Assembly (NCBI GenBank): GCA_035532215.1
Contig: DATKRK010000204.1
Span: forward strand, 1 to 24,818
Reading direction: 5' to 3'
Length of the DNA: 24,818 bases
From: JAICIG01 sp035532215
Lineage (GTDB): Bacteria; Planctomycetota; Planctomycetia; Pirellulales; JAICIG01
A program made the translations under genes and the position numbers. The notes below the pieces were generated by a model, which saw only the letters and a program-made list of their open reading frames with translations, did not search any database and was not told where the DNA came from. Positions 5,883 to 14,773 of this stretch are shown here, in pieces; position 1 is the stretch's first letter; each line of letters starts with the position of its first letter.

Positions 5883-8558
5883 ATGGCGCGAACCCTTCTC
5901 GCATCGCTGTGGCTGGCGTCGCTGCTTGGGACGCTGGCGGCGAGCCGGGCCGACGAACCGCCCGCCGCCTCGCCGATTTCGGGCGTGCTGCTGTTCACCA
6001 ACGGCGACGAACTGCCTGGGGCGCCGGCCGACTCGGCCCAGCCGGGCGAGTTGGGCTGGTCCTCGCCCGCTTTCACGCAGCCGTTTCAGTTCGATGCCAG
6101 GCTGCTGTATCTCAAGGAGGCGCGGTTCGACGGACCGAACAAACCGGCCTGGGCGGCCAGCGACTATCGCTTCAGCCTTGCGGGCGGCGACGTGCTGTAC
6201 GGCGACCTGGTCGCTCTCGGGCCGGACGAACTGACGGTCGAGTCGCAGCAGGCCGGTCGCGTCCGCCTCAAGCGTTCGGCCGTGCGGTGCATTGAAAGCG
6301 CTCGGCGGAATTCCGCGACGCTCTACTCGGGACCGAACATTGTCGACGAATGGAAGGTTTCGCCGCGGCTCGACGCTTGGCGCGACGACGAAGGGTGCTT
6401 GTCGACCGAGTTGCCTTTTGCGGCGCTGGCGCGCGACTTCGACCTGCCCGCCCAAGCCGCAATCGAGCTGGAAATCTCCTGGCGCACGGCGCCCGACTTT
6501 ACTTTGTCGTTCGGCGTCGGCAACGACCCGGCGGCCAAATGGCCGGCGTGCTGCTTCGAAGTCATCGCCCAGGATCTGATCCTGCAGCGCGAGACCGAGC
6601 GCGACTTGGACGTGGCCAAAGTGATCCGGCTCGAACCCGAGGGCCATTTGCGGCTGCGAGTGCTCGTCGATCAGCAGCGCCAGCAAATCGACGTATTCAC
6701 CGGCGAGGGCGCGTTTTTGGCCTCCGTTCGCACCGCGAAGGATCCGCCGCAGACGCTGACCGGCATTTCTTTGCAGCACAAGCGCGGCGGCTTGCGGCTG
6801 GAGCAATTGCGCATCTCGCGCTGGAGCGGCGAAGCGCCGAAAGGCCCCGCCGCCAACCGCCCTCGCGTACACCGGGCCGACGGCTCGGTCGTCTACGGCG
6901 CCTTGTCGGGTTACGACGCGTCGCGCCGCGAATTCAGCCTGACGACCGACAACGGACCGGCCATCGTCGGCCAAGAGCAACTTGACTGCATCTATCTGCA
7001 GCCGCCCATGGCCGAGGAACCTCCGGCGCCGGTGCGCGTGGCCTGCGCCGACGGTACGCGGCTGAGCGGATCGTTCGATCGGATCGCGGGCGATCGCTTG
7101 TTCCTGGAGTGCCCCGCGGCTCTCGACGGCGCCTCGCTCGACGCGCTTTCGCTGCCGCTGGCCGCGGTCCGCAGCATTCGTTTTCAGCATCGCGTGTCGC
7201 CGCCCACGAAAGTCAACCGCGAAACGCTGGTGCTGGAACTGGACGGCGGCTCGTTGCACGGCGTCCTGGCCAACGTGACGACGGAAGATTCGCAAGGCCG
7301 GCTGTATTGGCAGCCGCTGGGCAGTTCGACCGCCAGCCCCTTGCGCGACGACGTCTCGGGCCGCATCGATTTTGCAGCCAAGCGATTGCCCGGCCGGCCC
7401 GTGGCCGACGCCCACGACAAGGACAAGTTGTTCCTGCGCGCCGGCGACATTTATCGCTGCGAGATCACGCGCAGCGACGAGCTTGGCATCTGGTTCCGCG
7501 CGGGCGGCGGCGAAGAGCAGCCGCTTTCGCACGCCATGCTCAAGGCCGTGGAACTCGGGCTGCAACCGATCCGCGTCGCGCTGGCCGAAGACAAGCGCAA
7601 GCGACTGCTGACGCTGCCGCGATTGTTGAAAGACGATCCGCCGACGCACATCCTGTGCTCGGTCAGCGGCGATTATCTTCGCGGGCGGCTGTTGGGCCTC
7701 GGCGCCGCGGAAGTGCGGTTCGAGGTGAACGGCAGCGAGCGCGACTTTCCGCGGCGGCTGATCGCGCAGATCATCTGGCTGCACGCCGACGAACTCGACG
7801 GCGAAGGGCCTCCGCCCGAGAAGCTCAAGCCGCCCGCCGGCCGCGTGCAGGTGGTTCGCATCGACGGCTCGCGCGTCACCTTCACGCCGCAGGAATTCAA
7901 GGACGGCTGGCTCTCGGGTGTGAGCGAACTGTTGGGCGCCTGCCGAGTCCACATCGATCAAGAGAGCGAACTGTTGATCGGCGACCGCGTGCTGCGCCAG
8001 GCCGCCGAACTGCCGTACAGCCAGTGGCGGCTGGCCAGCGCCGTCGAACCGATCGCCGCCCGGGCCGAGGCGGCGCCGGGCGGTTCGGCCGAAGAGGGCG
8101 GCGCCGATTCGATCCTGGTCGGGCGCGCGGCGCCCGACTTCGAGCTTTCGCAGTTGGACGGCGAAGTCTTCGCGTTGTCGGCCGAGCGGGGCAAGATCGT
8201 CGTGCTCGACTTCTGGGCCGGCTGGTGCGCCCCGTGCATGCAGAGCCTGCCGAAAGTCGCCGAGACGATCGCGGCCCTCGATCCGCAGAAAGTCAAGCTG
8301 GTGACCGTCAACCTGCAACAGACCGCCGAGGAGGCCGAAGACGCCCTGCGCCGGCTGAAACTGAAGGTTCCCGTTGCGCTCGATCGCAACGGCAAGACGG
8401 CCGAGAAGTACGGCGCCACGTCGATCCCCTTCACGGTCGTCGTCGGCGCCGGCGGCAAAGTCGCCCGCGTCTTCATCGGCAGCAGCCCGCGTCTGCCCGA
8501 GCAGTTGCGCAAAGCGATCGACGGTCTGCTATCCGCCGAGCCGCCGCCGGGCAAATAA
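5883..8558 (+). CDS. Secreted multi-repeat protein with C-terminal TlpA-like thioredoxin domain
   Basis: AAGGA, overlapping the stop of the preceding gene, lies about 7 bases before the ATG. Residues 1-23 form a signal peptide. The C-terminal 150 residues (about 740-885) are a TlpA/redoxin domain with active site WCAPC (W781, C782, C785) and the cis-Pro region TSIPF, so a periplasmic thiol-disulfide role is likely. The middle is unusual: short beta-rich units start with a DG or GD turn followed by a G-x-L strand (near residues 100, 328, 386, 449, 519, 592 and 657), like Sm-type or small barrel repeats. A region at about 145-315 resembles a LamG/concanavalin-like sandwich (ending GISLQHKRGGLRLEQLRISRW). 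Substrate unknown. It ends 3 bases from the convergent methyltransferase gene. Confidence 0.82.
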   Translation: MARTLLASLWLASLLGTLAASRADEPPAASPISGVLLFTNGDELPGAPADSAQPGELGWSSPAFTQPFQFDARLLYLKEARFDGPNKPAWAASDYRFSLAGGDVLYGDLVALGPDELTVESQQAGRVRLKRSAVRCIESARRNSATLYSGPNIVDEWKVSPRLDAWRDDEGCLSTELPFAALARDFDLPAQAAIELEISWRTAPDFTLSFGVGNDPAAKWPACCFEVIAQDLILQRETERDLDVAKVIRLEPEGHLRLRVLVDQQRQQIDVFTGEGAFLASVRTAKDPPQTLTGISLQHKRGGLRLEQLRISRWSGEAPKGPAANRPRVHRADGSVVYGALSGYDASRREFSLTTDNGPAIVGQEQLDCIYLQPPMAEEPPAPVRVACADGTRLSGSFDRIAGDRLFLECPAALDGASLDALSLPLAAVRSIRFQHRVSPPTKVNRETLVLELDGGSLHGVLANVTTEDSQGRLYWQPLGSSTASPLRDDVSGRIDFAAKRLPGRPVADAHDKDKLFLRAGDIYRCEITRSDELGIWFRAGGGEEQPLSHAMLKAVELGLQPIRVALAEDKRKRLLTLPRLLKDDPPTHILCSVSGDYLRGRLLGLGAAEVRFEVNGSERDFPRRLIAQIIWLHADELDGEGPPPEKLKPPAGRVQVVRIDGSRVTFTPQEFKDGWLSGVSELLGACRVHIDQESELLIGDRVLRQAAELPYSQWRLASAVEPIAARAEAAPGGSAEEGGADSILVGRAAPDFELSQLDGEVFALSAERGKIVVLDFWAGWCAPCMQSLPKVAETIAALDPQKVKLVTVNLQQTAEEAEDALRRLKLKVPVALDRNGKTAEKYGATSIPFTVVVGAGGKVARVFIGSSPRLPEQLRKAIDGLLSAEPPPGK

Positions 8559-8561
8559 CCT

Positions 8562-10058
8562 TTAGGCATAGTGCCTCCACTGTCGCATAGCCGCAACGGC
8601 TTCGCGCAAAGCGTCCTGCTGCTGTGGATCACAGGCAGCTTGGCGGCGAATTAGGACGCGATTCGCTTCGCCCGGCTCGAGCTTGAGCATGCCGCCGCCC
8701 AACGGATGGCCTTCGATTTCGCAGCTCAATTGCGTGAGCGGGTCATTCCATCGCTGCTGCAATGCGCCGATCGTGAACCCCGGTTTCATGCGCACCACAT
8801 GCACCGAATTTGTGCCGACGCACTGCGCCCGATTGGCAACCAGCGAAGGCGTCTCGCCACTCATGTATGACAAAAAACCATCCGGCACGTGGATATCGGG
8901 GACGACATACCACGGCGTTCGATTTCGGCATTTGTAGGCCGCCCTCGCCTGCTGGCCGTCAGGCGAATCGAGGTAGCGGCTGACGGCTGAAGGAATCTGG
9001 CCGGATCGCTCAAGTCGTAAAAGAAACTTTGGTTCGTCGTTCTTGCGCCATCGCTCGACGGTGGCATGGCTAATCGAACGGCCGGCAAGGTCGCGACCGT
9101 TGCGCACAGCCGGCAGCAGGAAGTTCTCGGGAATTCTCCAACTGCGTGCAGCACTGGGCCTCAAATGGAAGAAGTCGTTTGCTCCAGTTACATAGCCGAT
9201 ACCGACCCGTGCAACCTCGGATAACCGAACGGTTGCCGGGGAATCGGCCAGCGACCGGTAGAGTTCAATGGTGGAACCGGGAAGCAGGAACTGCCGAAGG
9301 CGGCGCCCGCTCATACGCCATTCAGTGGCGCTGATTCTGCGACCGCTTCGCGGGGGTCGCATGGATGACGCGAACCGGTCGATGTCGCTCAAAAGAAAGA
9401 AATCGGTTCTGCCGCCATAGCCATCGCAGAAAAGCAGCCAGCAATCTTCGGACAACTCTGGAAACAGCTTCTCCTTGACGGCGATGATTCGAACGTGGCT
9501 GAAATGCTCGAGCAAATAGATAAGCAAGGGGATGGCATAGGGCGCGTGGCCGATTTCGGCGGGAACCACAAACGCGAGACGACCACCTGGTTTAAGCAGC
9601 GACGCGGTCGCGACGAGAAACGGCGCCCATGAGGAGGACAGCGCGTTGAAATTGGCGCCGAGCTTGGCGCAGAGACTCAAGGCTGCTTCTCGGACCGTTC
9701 CCGAAAAGCGTTGGTAGCGGATAAATGGCGGGTTGCCAGCGGCGCACTCAAAACGCTCAAGGGTGCTTGATGCCCATGAAAAGAAATCCCCTTGGTGGAT
9801 GAGGCAGCCGGGCGCACGGGCATGAACGATTGCAGCGGCGAGTGGGTCGCCTTCAACACCGACGCTATTGGGGTGGGTGACCAGGAACCGCCCATCCCCG
9901 CAAGAGGGGTCGAGGAGCCGGTCATCCCTCGACGAAACAGCCCAATGCACAAGCGACCGGGCGACGTCATGGGGCGTGTAATATGCTCCAAGCTGTTTCT
10001 GTCGCTCGGTTTCCATGCCGGCGTCGACTCTCGTGTCGTCATCGTTGCCCCACGGCAT
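8562..10058 (-). CDS. N6-adenine DNA methyltransferase (Eco57I/TaqI-like), apparently orphan
   Basis: The 498-residue product carries SAM-binding motif I DPSCGDGRFL (50-59) and catalytic motif IV NPPF (109-112), preceded by the typical start KQLGAYYTPHDVA. The C-terminal half resembles a TaqI-type target recognition domain, with the block RTPWYVVPDIHVPDGF and a later VANRAQCVGTNSVH. It should methylate adenine in a specific DNA site; the site cannot be read from sequence. The internal ATG at 10016 (METERQ) is a plausible alternative start and neither start has a strong Shine-Dalgarno. No endonuclease gene adjoins it: downstream is the convergent thioredoxin-repeat gene and upstream is a lipoprotein gene 56 bases away on the same strand. 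By eye it is less GC-rich than its neighbours, which fits acquisition by transfer. It could be a solitary methylase or a type IIG-like remnant. Confidence 0.85.
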   Translation of the reverse strand: MPWGNDDDTRVDAGMETERQKQLGAYYTPHDVARSLVHWAVSSRDDRLLDPSCGDGRFLVTHPNSVGVEGDPLAAAIVHARAPGCLIHQGDFFSWASSTLERFECAAGNPPFIRYQRFSGTVREAALSLCAKLGANFNALSSSWAPFLVATASLLKPGGRLAFVVPAEIGHAPYAIPLLIYLLEHFSHVRIIAVKEKLFPELSEDCWLLFCDGYGGRTDFFLLSDIDRFASSMRPPRSGRRISATEWRMSGRRLRQFLLPGSTIELYRSLADSPATVRLSEVARVGIGYVTGANDFFHLRPSAARSWRIPENFLLPAVRNGRDLAGRSISHATVERWRKNDEPKFLLRLERSGQIPSAVSRYLDSPDGQQARAAYKCRNRTPWYVVPDIHVPDGFLSYMSGETPSLVANRAQCVGTNSVHVVRMKPGFTIGALQQRWNDPLTQLSCEIEGHPLGGGMLKLEPGEANRVLIRRQAACDPQQQDALREAVAAMRQWRHYA

Positions 10059-10085
10059 AAGGCTAGTCTCAGCAATTGCTTAGGT

Positions 10086-10099
10086 CAATTGGCCAATTG
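10086..10099. repeat. 14-bp perfect palindrome between lipoprotein and methyltransferase genes
   Basis: CAATTGGCCAATTG is self-complementary and lies in the 56-base gap upstream of the methyltransferase start. A second CAATTG occurs at 10073-10078. It could be an operator or simply part of a decayed hairpin; no regulator gene is adjacent. Confidence 0.35.
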
Positions 10100-10114
10100 C
10101 AAGCCTTCGAGCAG

Positions 10115-12613
10115 CTACCGCTCGCTGCTGGCGGCATCGGCGGCCGCTTGCGGTTTGGCCTCCGCGGGCGCGGCGGCCGGTTCTTCCAGTGGGGGAATTT
10201 CGAACTGCCAGGCCTCGAGCCCCTCGTCGGTGGCCAGCAACAACGCGGGCCGCCCGTCGAGTTGGGCGACGGCTATGCCGCTGGGCGAGGCGCCGAAGTT
10301 GAAACGGTCGATCAAGCTGCCATCGCTCGCCAGGATGTGAATCGAGCCGTCGGCCGCGGCGATCACCCATTGCCCGGTCTCGCCGCCCAACAGGTTGCCG
10401 GTGGCGACCATCTCGAACGCGGCGTGCTGGTGCATGCCCTCGGGCAGCGGGTAATTCCAGAGCTCGTCGCCGCGCGGCGTGAGCCCCACGACGTCGTCGT
10501 AAAGGGATTCGCCCGCCCCGGGCGATCTAAGGGCGATCGCGCACCACTCGTAGAAATCGTCGCCGTCGAGATCGGCCGTGAAGATCAGCCGCACGATGGC
10601 GTCGGGCAAGGCGATTGGCGGTCGTTCCCGGCCGGCGGCGTCGATCGGCAGCACCGTGCCCTGGGCCACCAACAGTTGCCGCTGGCCGCGGCGATCGGGG
10701 CCGGTCACGTCCAGGCGGAGCACGTTTCCGGCGGCGCGATTCCTCCACAGACGCCGTCCGTCCAACGTAACGCAGTGTACGCCCACGTCCTCGAGATATC
10801 CCACATACATCTCCAGCTCGCCGTTGCCGTCCAGATCGGCCAACAGCGCGTCGGAAATGCCCGAATGATCGCTGGATTCGGGAAAGCTGAGCAGACGCTT
10901 CCAACTGGCGTCGAACAAGTGGATCTGCTGCACGCCCGGCTTGGAGCCGAGGAAATAGCGATTGCCGGCGCCGTCGACGCTGGTTCGCAGGAACGTAATG
11001 GCAGAGTCGTCCCGCTCCGGAAGTTCGAGCCGGTGCTTCGCCAACACCTTGCCTTCGGCGTCGATTTCCGCCACGCTCGGCAGACCTTCGATCACGAACA
11101 CCCGGTCGTGCCCCGAATCCTCGTGGGCGACGAGGATATTACCTGGCTGCCGCAATTCCGAGCAAACCCACAGCCGCTTGCGCAGCAGCAGTTCGGGTTC
11201 GCTGGGCGGCGCGATCCCGGCAGGGGCCAACGCCGCCGCAAAGGCCGACTCCAGCCCTGCGTTGGGTCTTTGCGTGTTTTGCCAAGCGAAGCCAGCGTAA
11301 AACAAATACTCGGGAGCTTTCTCGGGAGCTTCCAGTGTCAGGTCGCCGCCGGCGAGCAGCGTGTCGATTTGCTTCGGCAGCGCCACCGCTTCGTTGGGAT
11401 AAACGCCGACCAGATGCTCTTGCAATGAGCCATCCCGCCCTAAGATCACCGTCGTCGGCACGGTTTGCACGCCGAACGACCGGAAGACGATCTGCCGCGA
11501 TACGCGCGCAATCGGCAGTGACAGTTCGGCCTTCGCCAGCACGGCTTTCAAATCGTCGTCCGAAACCTCGTCGAGATCGGCGCTGACCGCCAGAAAGACG
11601 ACCGCATCCTGGTCTTGATATCGCTTTCGAACGCGCTCGAAGACCGACAAGTCGTTGTAATACTTGAACACGTCGTCCTTCTGCCAGAATTTGAGCACGG
11701 CGATTTTGCCCGCCAGCGAATCGCGAGTGATTTGCCGGCCGTCGAGCGTGCGCAACTCGAACTTGGGAATGCGAGCGCCCGGCAGAACGGCATCGAATTG
11801 TTTGACCAACTCGGCGTCGGGCGGCATTTCGAAGCGGAACGTGGCGTCGTCGAGCGGCGGGTCGAGCCGGGCGTCTTCCAACTCGGCGGTGATCGTCATG
11901 TCGCTGATGGCGCCGACGTACGGTTCGATCAGCCGGCGATATCCGCCCGGCGGGTATTCGACGCGCCGCACGACGAACGTTTTTTGGTCGATCCACAACA
12001 CGAAGTCGCCTTCGCGCTTGGCGATCCGCACGCGGTAGCAGTTATCGGCCCCGATCTTCTGCGGCGAATCGAGTTCCGGCTCGCGAGCATTGGCTACAAT
12101 CGCCGGCAACGGCTGGGGGTCCAGGAACAACGCCAGAGGCACGGAGCCCACGATTTGATTCAGCGCATTGGCCAGCACCGGCTCGCCATAGATCGATAGC
12201 AGCGAAAGTTCTTCGGGCGCTGGGACGCTGAACACCTCGCCCGGCGCCTCGTCGATCGTGGCGCGGAAGGTATGGCCGTCGCAAACGACCAGCACGTCGT
12301 AGGCCCGCATGCGAATGCGGTTCGGTCCGTCCATGGCCAGCGAGAAATCGCGGGCGTCTTCGACGATTTTGCCGTCGTGAGAATACCGCACCAGCAACCG
12401 GCCGGAGTCTTGGTAACGATTGGCTTGATGATAGGCTTCGATCGCCCGCTCGAGGATCTCCGTCGGCGTGCTGGGCGGTTTGCGTTCGACCGTCTGGACC
12501 TTCTCGGTGGTGCGCTGGGTACACCCCGTCGCCAGAAACGCCGACAACACGATCGAACCGGCGACGACGATCAGAACCCCCCGGCCTGATCGCAGGCCCA
12601 ATGACGCGGACAT
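10115..12613 (-). CDS. Lipoprotein with LolA-like, cysteine-less thioredoxin-like and propeller-like regions
   Basis: The start at 12613 is chosen because GGGGGA lies about 6 bases upstream and it gives a compact lipoprotein signal, with Cys31 in LATGC as the likely lipidation site. ATGs at 12676 and 12649 are alternatives. Residues of about 50-265 look like a LolA/DUF2092-type outer-membrane domain (LVRYSHDGKI, then DNCYRVRIAKREGDFVLWID). Residues of about 279-419 have a TlpA/redoxin pattern (IPKFELRTLDGRQI, VLKFW, FGVQTVPTTVILG), but the WCxxC site is replaced by WQKDDV, so redox catalysis is unlikely. The remaining 400 residues contain FG-GAP/propeller-like blades (ADLDGNGELEMYVG, ADLDGDDFYEWCAI). 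Probably an envelope sensor or scaffold; function unknown. A nested repeat lies upstream. Confidence 0.8.
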   Translation of the reverse strand: MSASLGLRSGRGVLIVVAGSIVLSAFLATGCTQRTTEKVQTVERKPPSTPTEILERAIEAYHQANRYQDSGRLLVRYSHDGKIVEDARDFSLAMDGPNRIRMRAYDVLVVCDGHTFRATIDEAPGEVFSVPAPEELSLLSIYGEPVLANALNQIVGSVPLALFLDPQPLPAIVANAREPELDSPQKIGADNCYRVRIAKREGDFVLWIDQKTFVVRRVEYPPGGYRRLIEPYVGAISDMTITAELEDARLDPPLDDATFRFEMPPDAELVKQFDAVLPGARIPKFELRTLDGRQITRDSLAGKIAVLKFWQKDDVFKYYNDLSVFERVRKRYQDQDAVVFLAVSADLDEVSDDDLKAVLAKAELSLPIARVSRQIVFRSFGVQTVPTTVILGRDGSLQEHLVGVYPNEAVALPKQIDTLLAGGDLTLEAPEKAPEYLFYAGFAWQNTQRPNAGLESAFAAALAPAGIAPPSEPELLLRKRLWVCSELRQPGNILVAHEDSGHDRVFVIEGLPSVAEIDAEGKVLAKHRLELPERDDSAITFLRTSVDGAGNRYFLGSKPGVQQIHLFDASWKRLLSFPESSDHSGISDALLADLDGNGELEMYVGYLEDVGVHCVTLDGRRLWRNRAAGNVLRLDVTGPDRRGQRQLLVAQGTVLPIDAAGRERPPIALPDAIVRLIFTADLDGDDFYEWCAIALRSPGAGESLYDDVVGLTPRGDELWNYPLPEGMHQHAAFEMVATGNLLGGETGQWVIAAADGSIHILASDGSLIDRFNFGASPSGIAVAQLDGRPALLLATDEGLEAWQFEIPPLEEPAAAPAEAKPQAAADAASSER

Positions 12614-12682
12614 GTTCGTCCCCCGACTACTAAGACTTGGTTCATTCATCGTAATGCTATCTCGTACTTGCGCCAAATGCCC

Positions 12683-12825
12683 GGCTAACCCGGATTATTC
12701 ATCAGCCCACACTAACCCGAAGCGCAAGCGAGGTGGAGCAATCGCCTTACCTCGCTAGCGCTTCGGGTTAGTGTGAAGCGCTTTGTCGAGCATTCTCGGG
12801 GCTGATGAATAATCCGGGCTAAGCC
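12683..12825. repeat. Nested inverted-repeat (MITE-like) element
   Basis: The outer arms at 12683-12708 and 12799-12825 are near-perfect inverted copies; each contains ATTATTCATCAGCCC or its complement. Inside them a second pair, 12709-12733 and 12750-12774, matches over 25 bases with one mismatch and carries CACTAACCCGAAGCGC or its complement. The result is a cruciform or hairpin of about 140 bp with a 16-base inner loop. No transposase frame is present. It lies between divergent genes: the lipoprotein (minus) and the acyl carrier protein (plus). Confidence 0.85.
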
Positions 12826-13125
12826 GTGCGGCGTCCCCGTTTCAAGCGATTTCAACGACTTGGGGGTGCAGGAGCGCCGGCGGCGACGAGGCAGGCGAGA
12901 CGCCCGCACCACAACTTAGTACATCGCCAGCTTAGGACGCGGCCCCGGGCTGTCGCCGTAGATTGCAAAAGCCCGGTCGCACGCAAACGGGCGGGGTGAT
13001 TGCATTTTCAGTCTTATCTCTACAACCGGACGGCGAGGGGCTGTGGTCGCCGTTTTGCGCTTTCTCGTTGGTATTGCCGGCTATCGCCGGTTGCCGTTTG
13101 GCGTTTAGCGTTGCATAATGAAGTC
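12826..13125. other. Non-coding stretch upstream of the acyl carrier protein gene
   Basis: No supported gene. An upstream in-frame extension of the acyl carrier protein (from 13000) exists but is Arg/Cys-rich and unlike a carrier protein. No convincing promoter was found. The promoter of the acylation module probably lies here but I cannot place it. Confidence 0.4.
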
Positions 13126-13371
13126 ATGAACGAGATATATGCTCGACTTGAGGAAATATTTCGGGCGGTCCTGCTGGACGACACGCTGACGCTCACGCCC
13201 GAGACGAGCGGAAAAGACTTCGAAGCCTGGGATTCACTCACCCACGTGACCGTGATGGTCCACGTTGAACGCTCGTTCGGCATCCAATTCACGAGTTCGG
13301 AAATCTCCGGCTGGGAGAACGTCGGCGAACTAGCGCAGTTGATCGAAAGCCGCCTGCAACAAAAAGGCTGA
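13126..13371 (+). CDS. Acyl carrier protein (DltC-like position)
   Basis: The 81-residue product starts MNEIYARLEEIF. It has the 4'-phosphopantetheine attachment motif in WDSLTHV (Ser37) and the usual four-helix pattern (VMVHVERSFGIQF, then LAQLIESRL). The start at 13126 gives normal carrier length; the frame can be extended to 13000 but that sequence does not fit. It should carry an acyl group as a cytoplasmic thioester. Because the next genes are an MBOAT, a DltX-like microprotein and an SGNH transferase, its likely job is to deliver the acyl group for export, as DltC does for D-alanine in Gram-positive bacteria. No adenylating ligase is encoded nearby, so the acyl group and charging enzyme are unknown. 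Confidence 0.88.
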   Translation: MNEIYARLEEIFRAVLLDDTLTLTPETSGKDFEAWDSLTHVTVMVHVERSFGIQFTSSEISGWENVGELAQLIESRLQQKG

Positions 13372-13477
13372 AAGTCGCTCCTCGATCGGCATGAGCGGCG
13401 GAAGCTGGCGTGAACCTCGGGTCCAGGCGGGGAACGAGAGACTGGCGGAGTTCGCGCACAGCGGAATTTGATACGAG

Positions 13478-14758
13478 ATGGACCGATCTCCAATCGATTT
13501 TTTCGAGTCGGGCTTCTGGTGCTTCCTGGCGGTCGCCGTATTGGTGTTGGTCCCAATCGTGTCGCCCGTATTGCGGAAATGGGCCTGGGCCGCGATCAAC
13601 CTGGCCTTTCTCGGCCTGGTGCTGGGCATTCCCGACGTAGAGCACGCATGGCGCCTGCTGAGGCAAGGCGCCATGGGCGAAGCTGCGGCGACGGTGGCTG
13701 GGTCGGGCCTGGGCTTGGCGTGCATGGGCGTACTCGCAGCCTGGATGGCGTTGCAAGCGGTCCAGCGTCGCCGGGGAAACCTGCCGCTCGTGCTGGGCGG
13801 CCTGGCCGTATTGGCCCTGTTCGTCATTCACAAGCTGCCGCTGCAGACGCTTTACGACAGCGATCGCCTCAAGGAACTGCTCATGTCGGCCGGGCTTTCC
13901 AGCGCCCGCGTCCAGCCGCTCCGATCGGTGATGGTGGCGATCGGTTTTTCGTATGTCGCGCTGCGGATGGTCGAAGCGCTGCGGCTGACGCGCGAAGGAC
14001 GGCACCCCGCCCCCGATTTGCCGTCGACGATCAACTACTTGCTGCCGTTCCACATGCTGTCGGCGGGGCCGATCCAGGGATACGCTGATTTCGTGGCCCA
14101 GCCTGGCGTGTCGCCGCCGCTGAGCGCGTCGGATGCGCTGCGCGGCGTCGAGCGGATCGCACACGGATTATTCAAGAAGTACGTCCTGGCCGCCATCGTC
14201 GACGCCGATTTCCTCACCGGCTTCAGCGCGCCTGGGCCTTATGTGGCCGTGGAAACGCTGTTCTATTATCTCTGGGTCTACCTCGATTTCAGCGCCTACA
14301 CCGATATCACGGTCGGGGCGGGCCGGCTGATGGGCATTGCCACGCCGGAGAATTTCAATCGGCCTTACGTGGCGCGAAACCTGATCGACTTCTGGGACCG
14401 GTGGCACATGTCCTTGTCGCGGTTCATCTACCGCAACCTGTTCGTCCCGGTGCAACTGGCGCTGCTCCGCCGCACGGGGCCTCAGGCGGCGCTGTTGTGC
14501 GCCTCGGCGGCCTTTTCAGTCTCGTTCTTGTTGTGCGGTCTGTGGCACGAATTGAATCTGCGTTGGGTGCTGTGGGGCGCCATGCACGCGGCGGGGTTGG
14601 TGACGGTCAATGCCTACCGCTCCGTGCTGCAAAAGCGGCTGGGCCGCGAAAGGTTCAATCGCTACCGCGAGCACCGCGGCATCCGGCTGGCTGCGATTAT
14701 CTTGACTCAGGTCTTCGTCGCGAGTTCGCTGCTGGTGGCGAGCTGGCCGCGAAAATAA
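13478..14758 (+). CDS. MBOAT-family O-acyltransferase (DltB/AlgI-like)
   Basis: The 426-residue polytopic membrane protein has the DltB/AlgI signature run: YLDFSAYTDITVGAGRLMG, FNRPY, FWDRWHMSLSRF (His310) and CGLWHELNLRWVLWGAMH (His357 as the likely invariant catalytic His). It should move an acyl group from the cytoplasmic carrier protein across the membrane to an extracytoplasmic acceptor. The gene begins 106 bases after the carrier protein stop; the Shine-Dalgarno is weak. Its own C-terminus ends LVASWPRK and lacks the Tyr hexapeptide that is fused to some MBOATs, which fits the separate microprotein encoded 15 bases downstream. In the Dlt pathway this protein corresponds to DltB. Confidence 0.9.
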   Translation: MDRSPIDFFESGFWCFLAVAVLVLVPIVSPVLRKWAWAAINLAFLGLVLGIPDVEHAWRLLRQGAMGEAAATVAGSGLGLACMGVLAAWMALQAVQRRRGNLPLVLGGLAVLALFVIHKLPLQTLYDSDRLKELLMSAGLSSARVQPLRSVMVAIGFSYVALRMVEALRLTREGRHPAPDLPSTINYLLPFHMLSAGPIQGYADFVAQPGVSPPLSASDALRGVERIAHGLFKKYVLAAIVDADFLTGFSAPGPYVAVETLFYYLWVYLDFSAYTDITVGAGRLMGIATPENFNRPYVARNLIDFWDRWHMSLSRFIYRNLFVPVQLALLRRTGPQAALLCASAAFSVSFLLCGLWHELNLRWVLWGAMHAAGLVTVNAYRSVLQKRLGRERFNRYREHRGIRLAAIILTQVFVASSLLVASWPRK

Positions 14759-14773
14759 GTCGGGAGCATGTCT

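Noticed and set aside
13000..13125. N-terminal extension of the acyl carrier protein
   Set aside because: The added residues are Arg/Cys/Trp-rich and the start at 13126 gives a normal carrier length.
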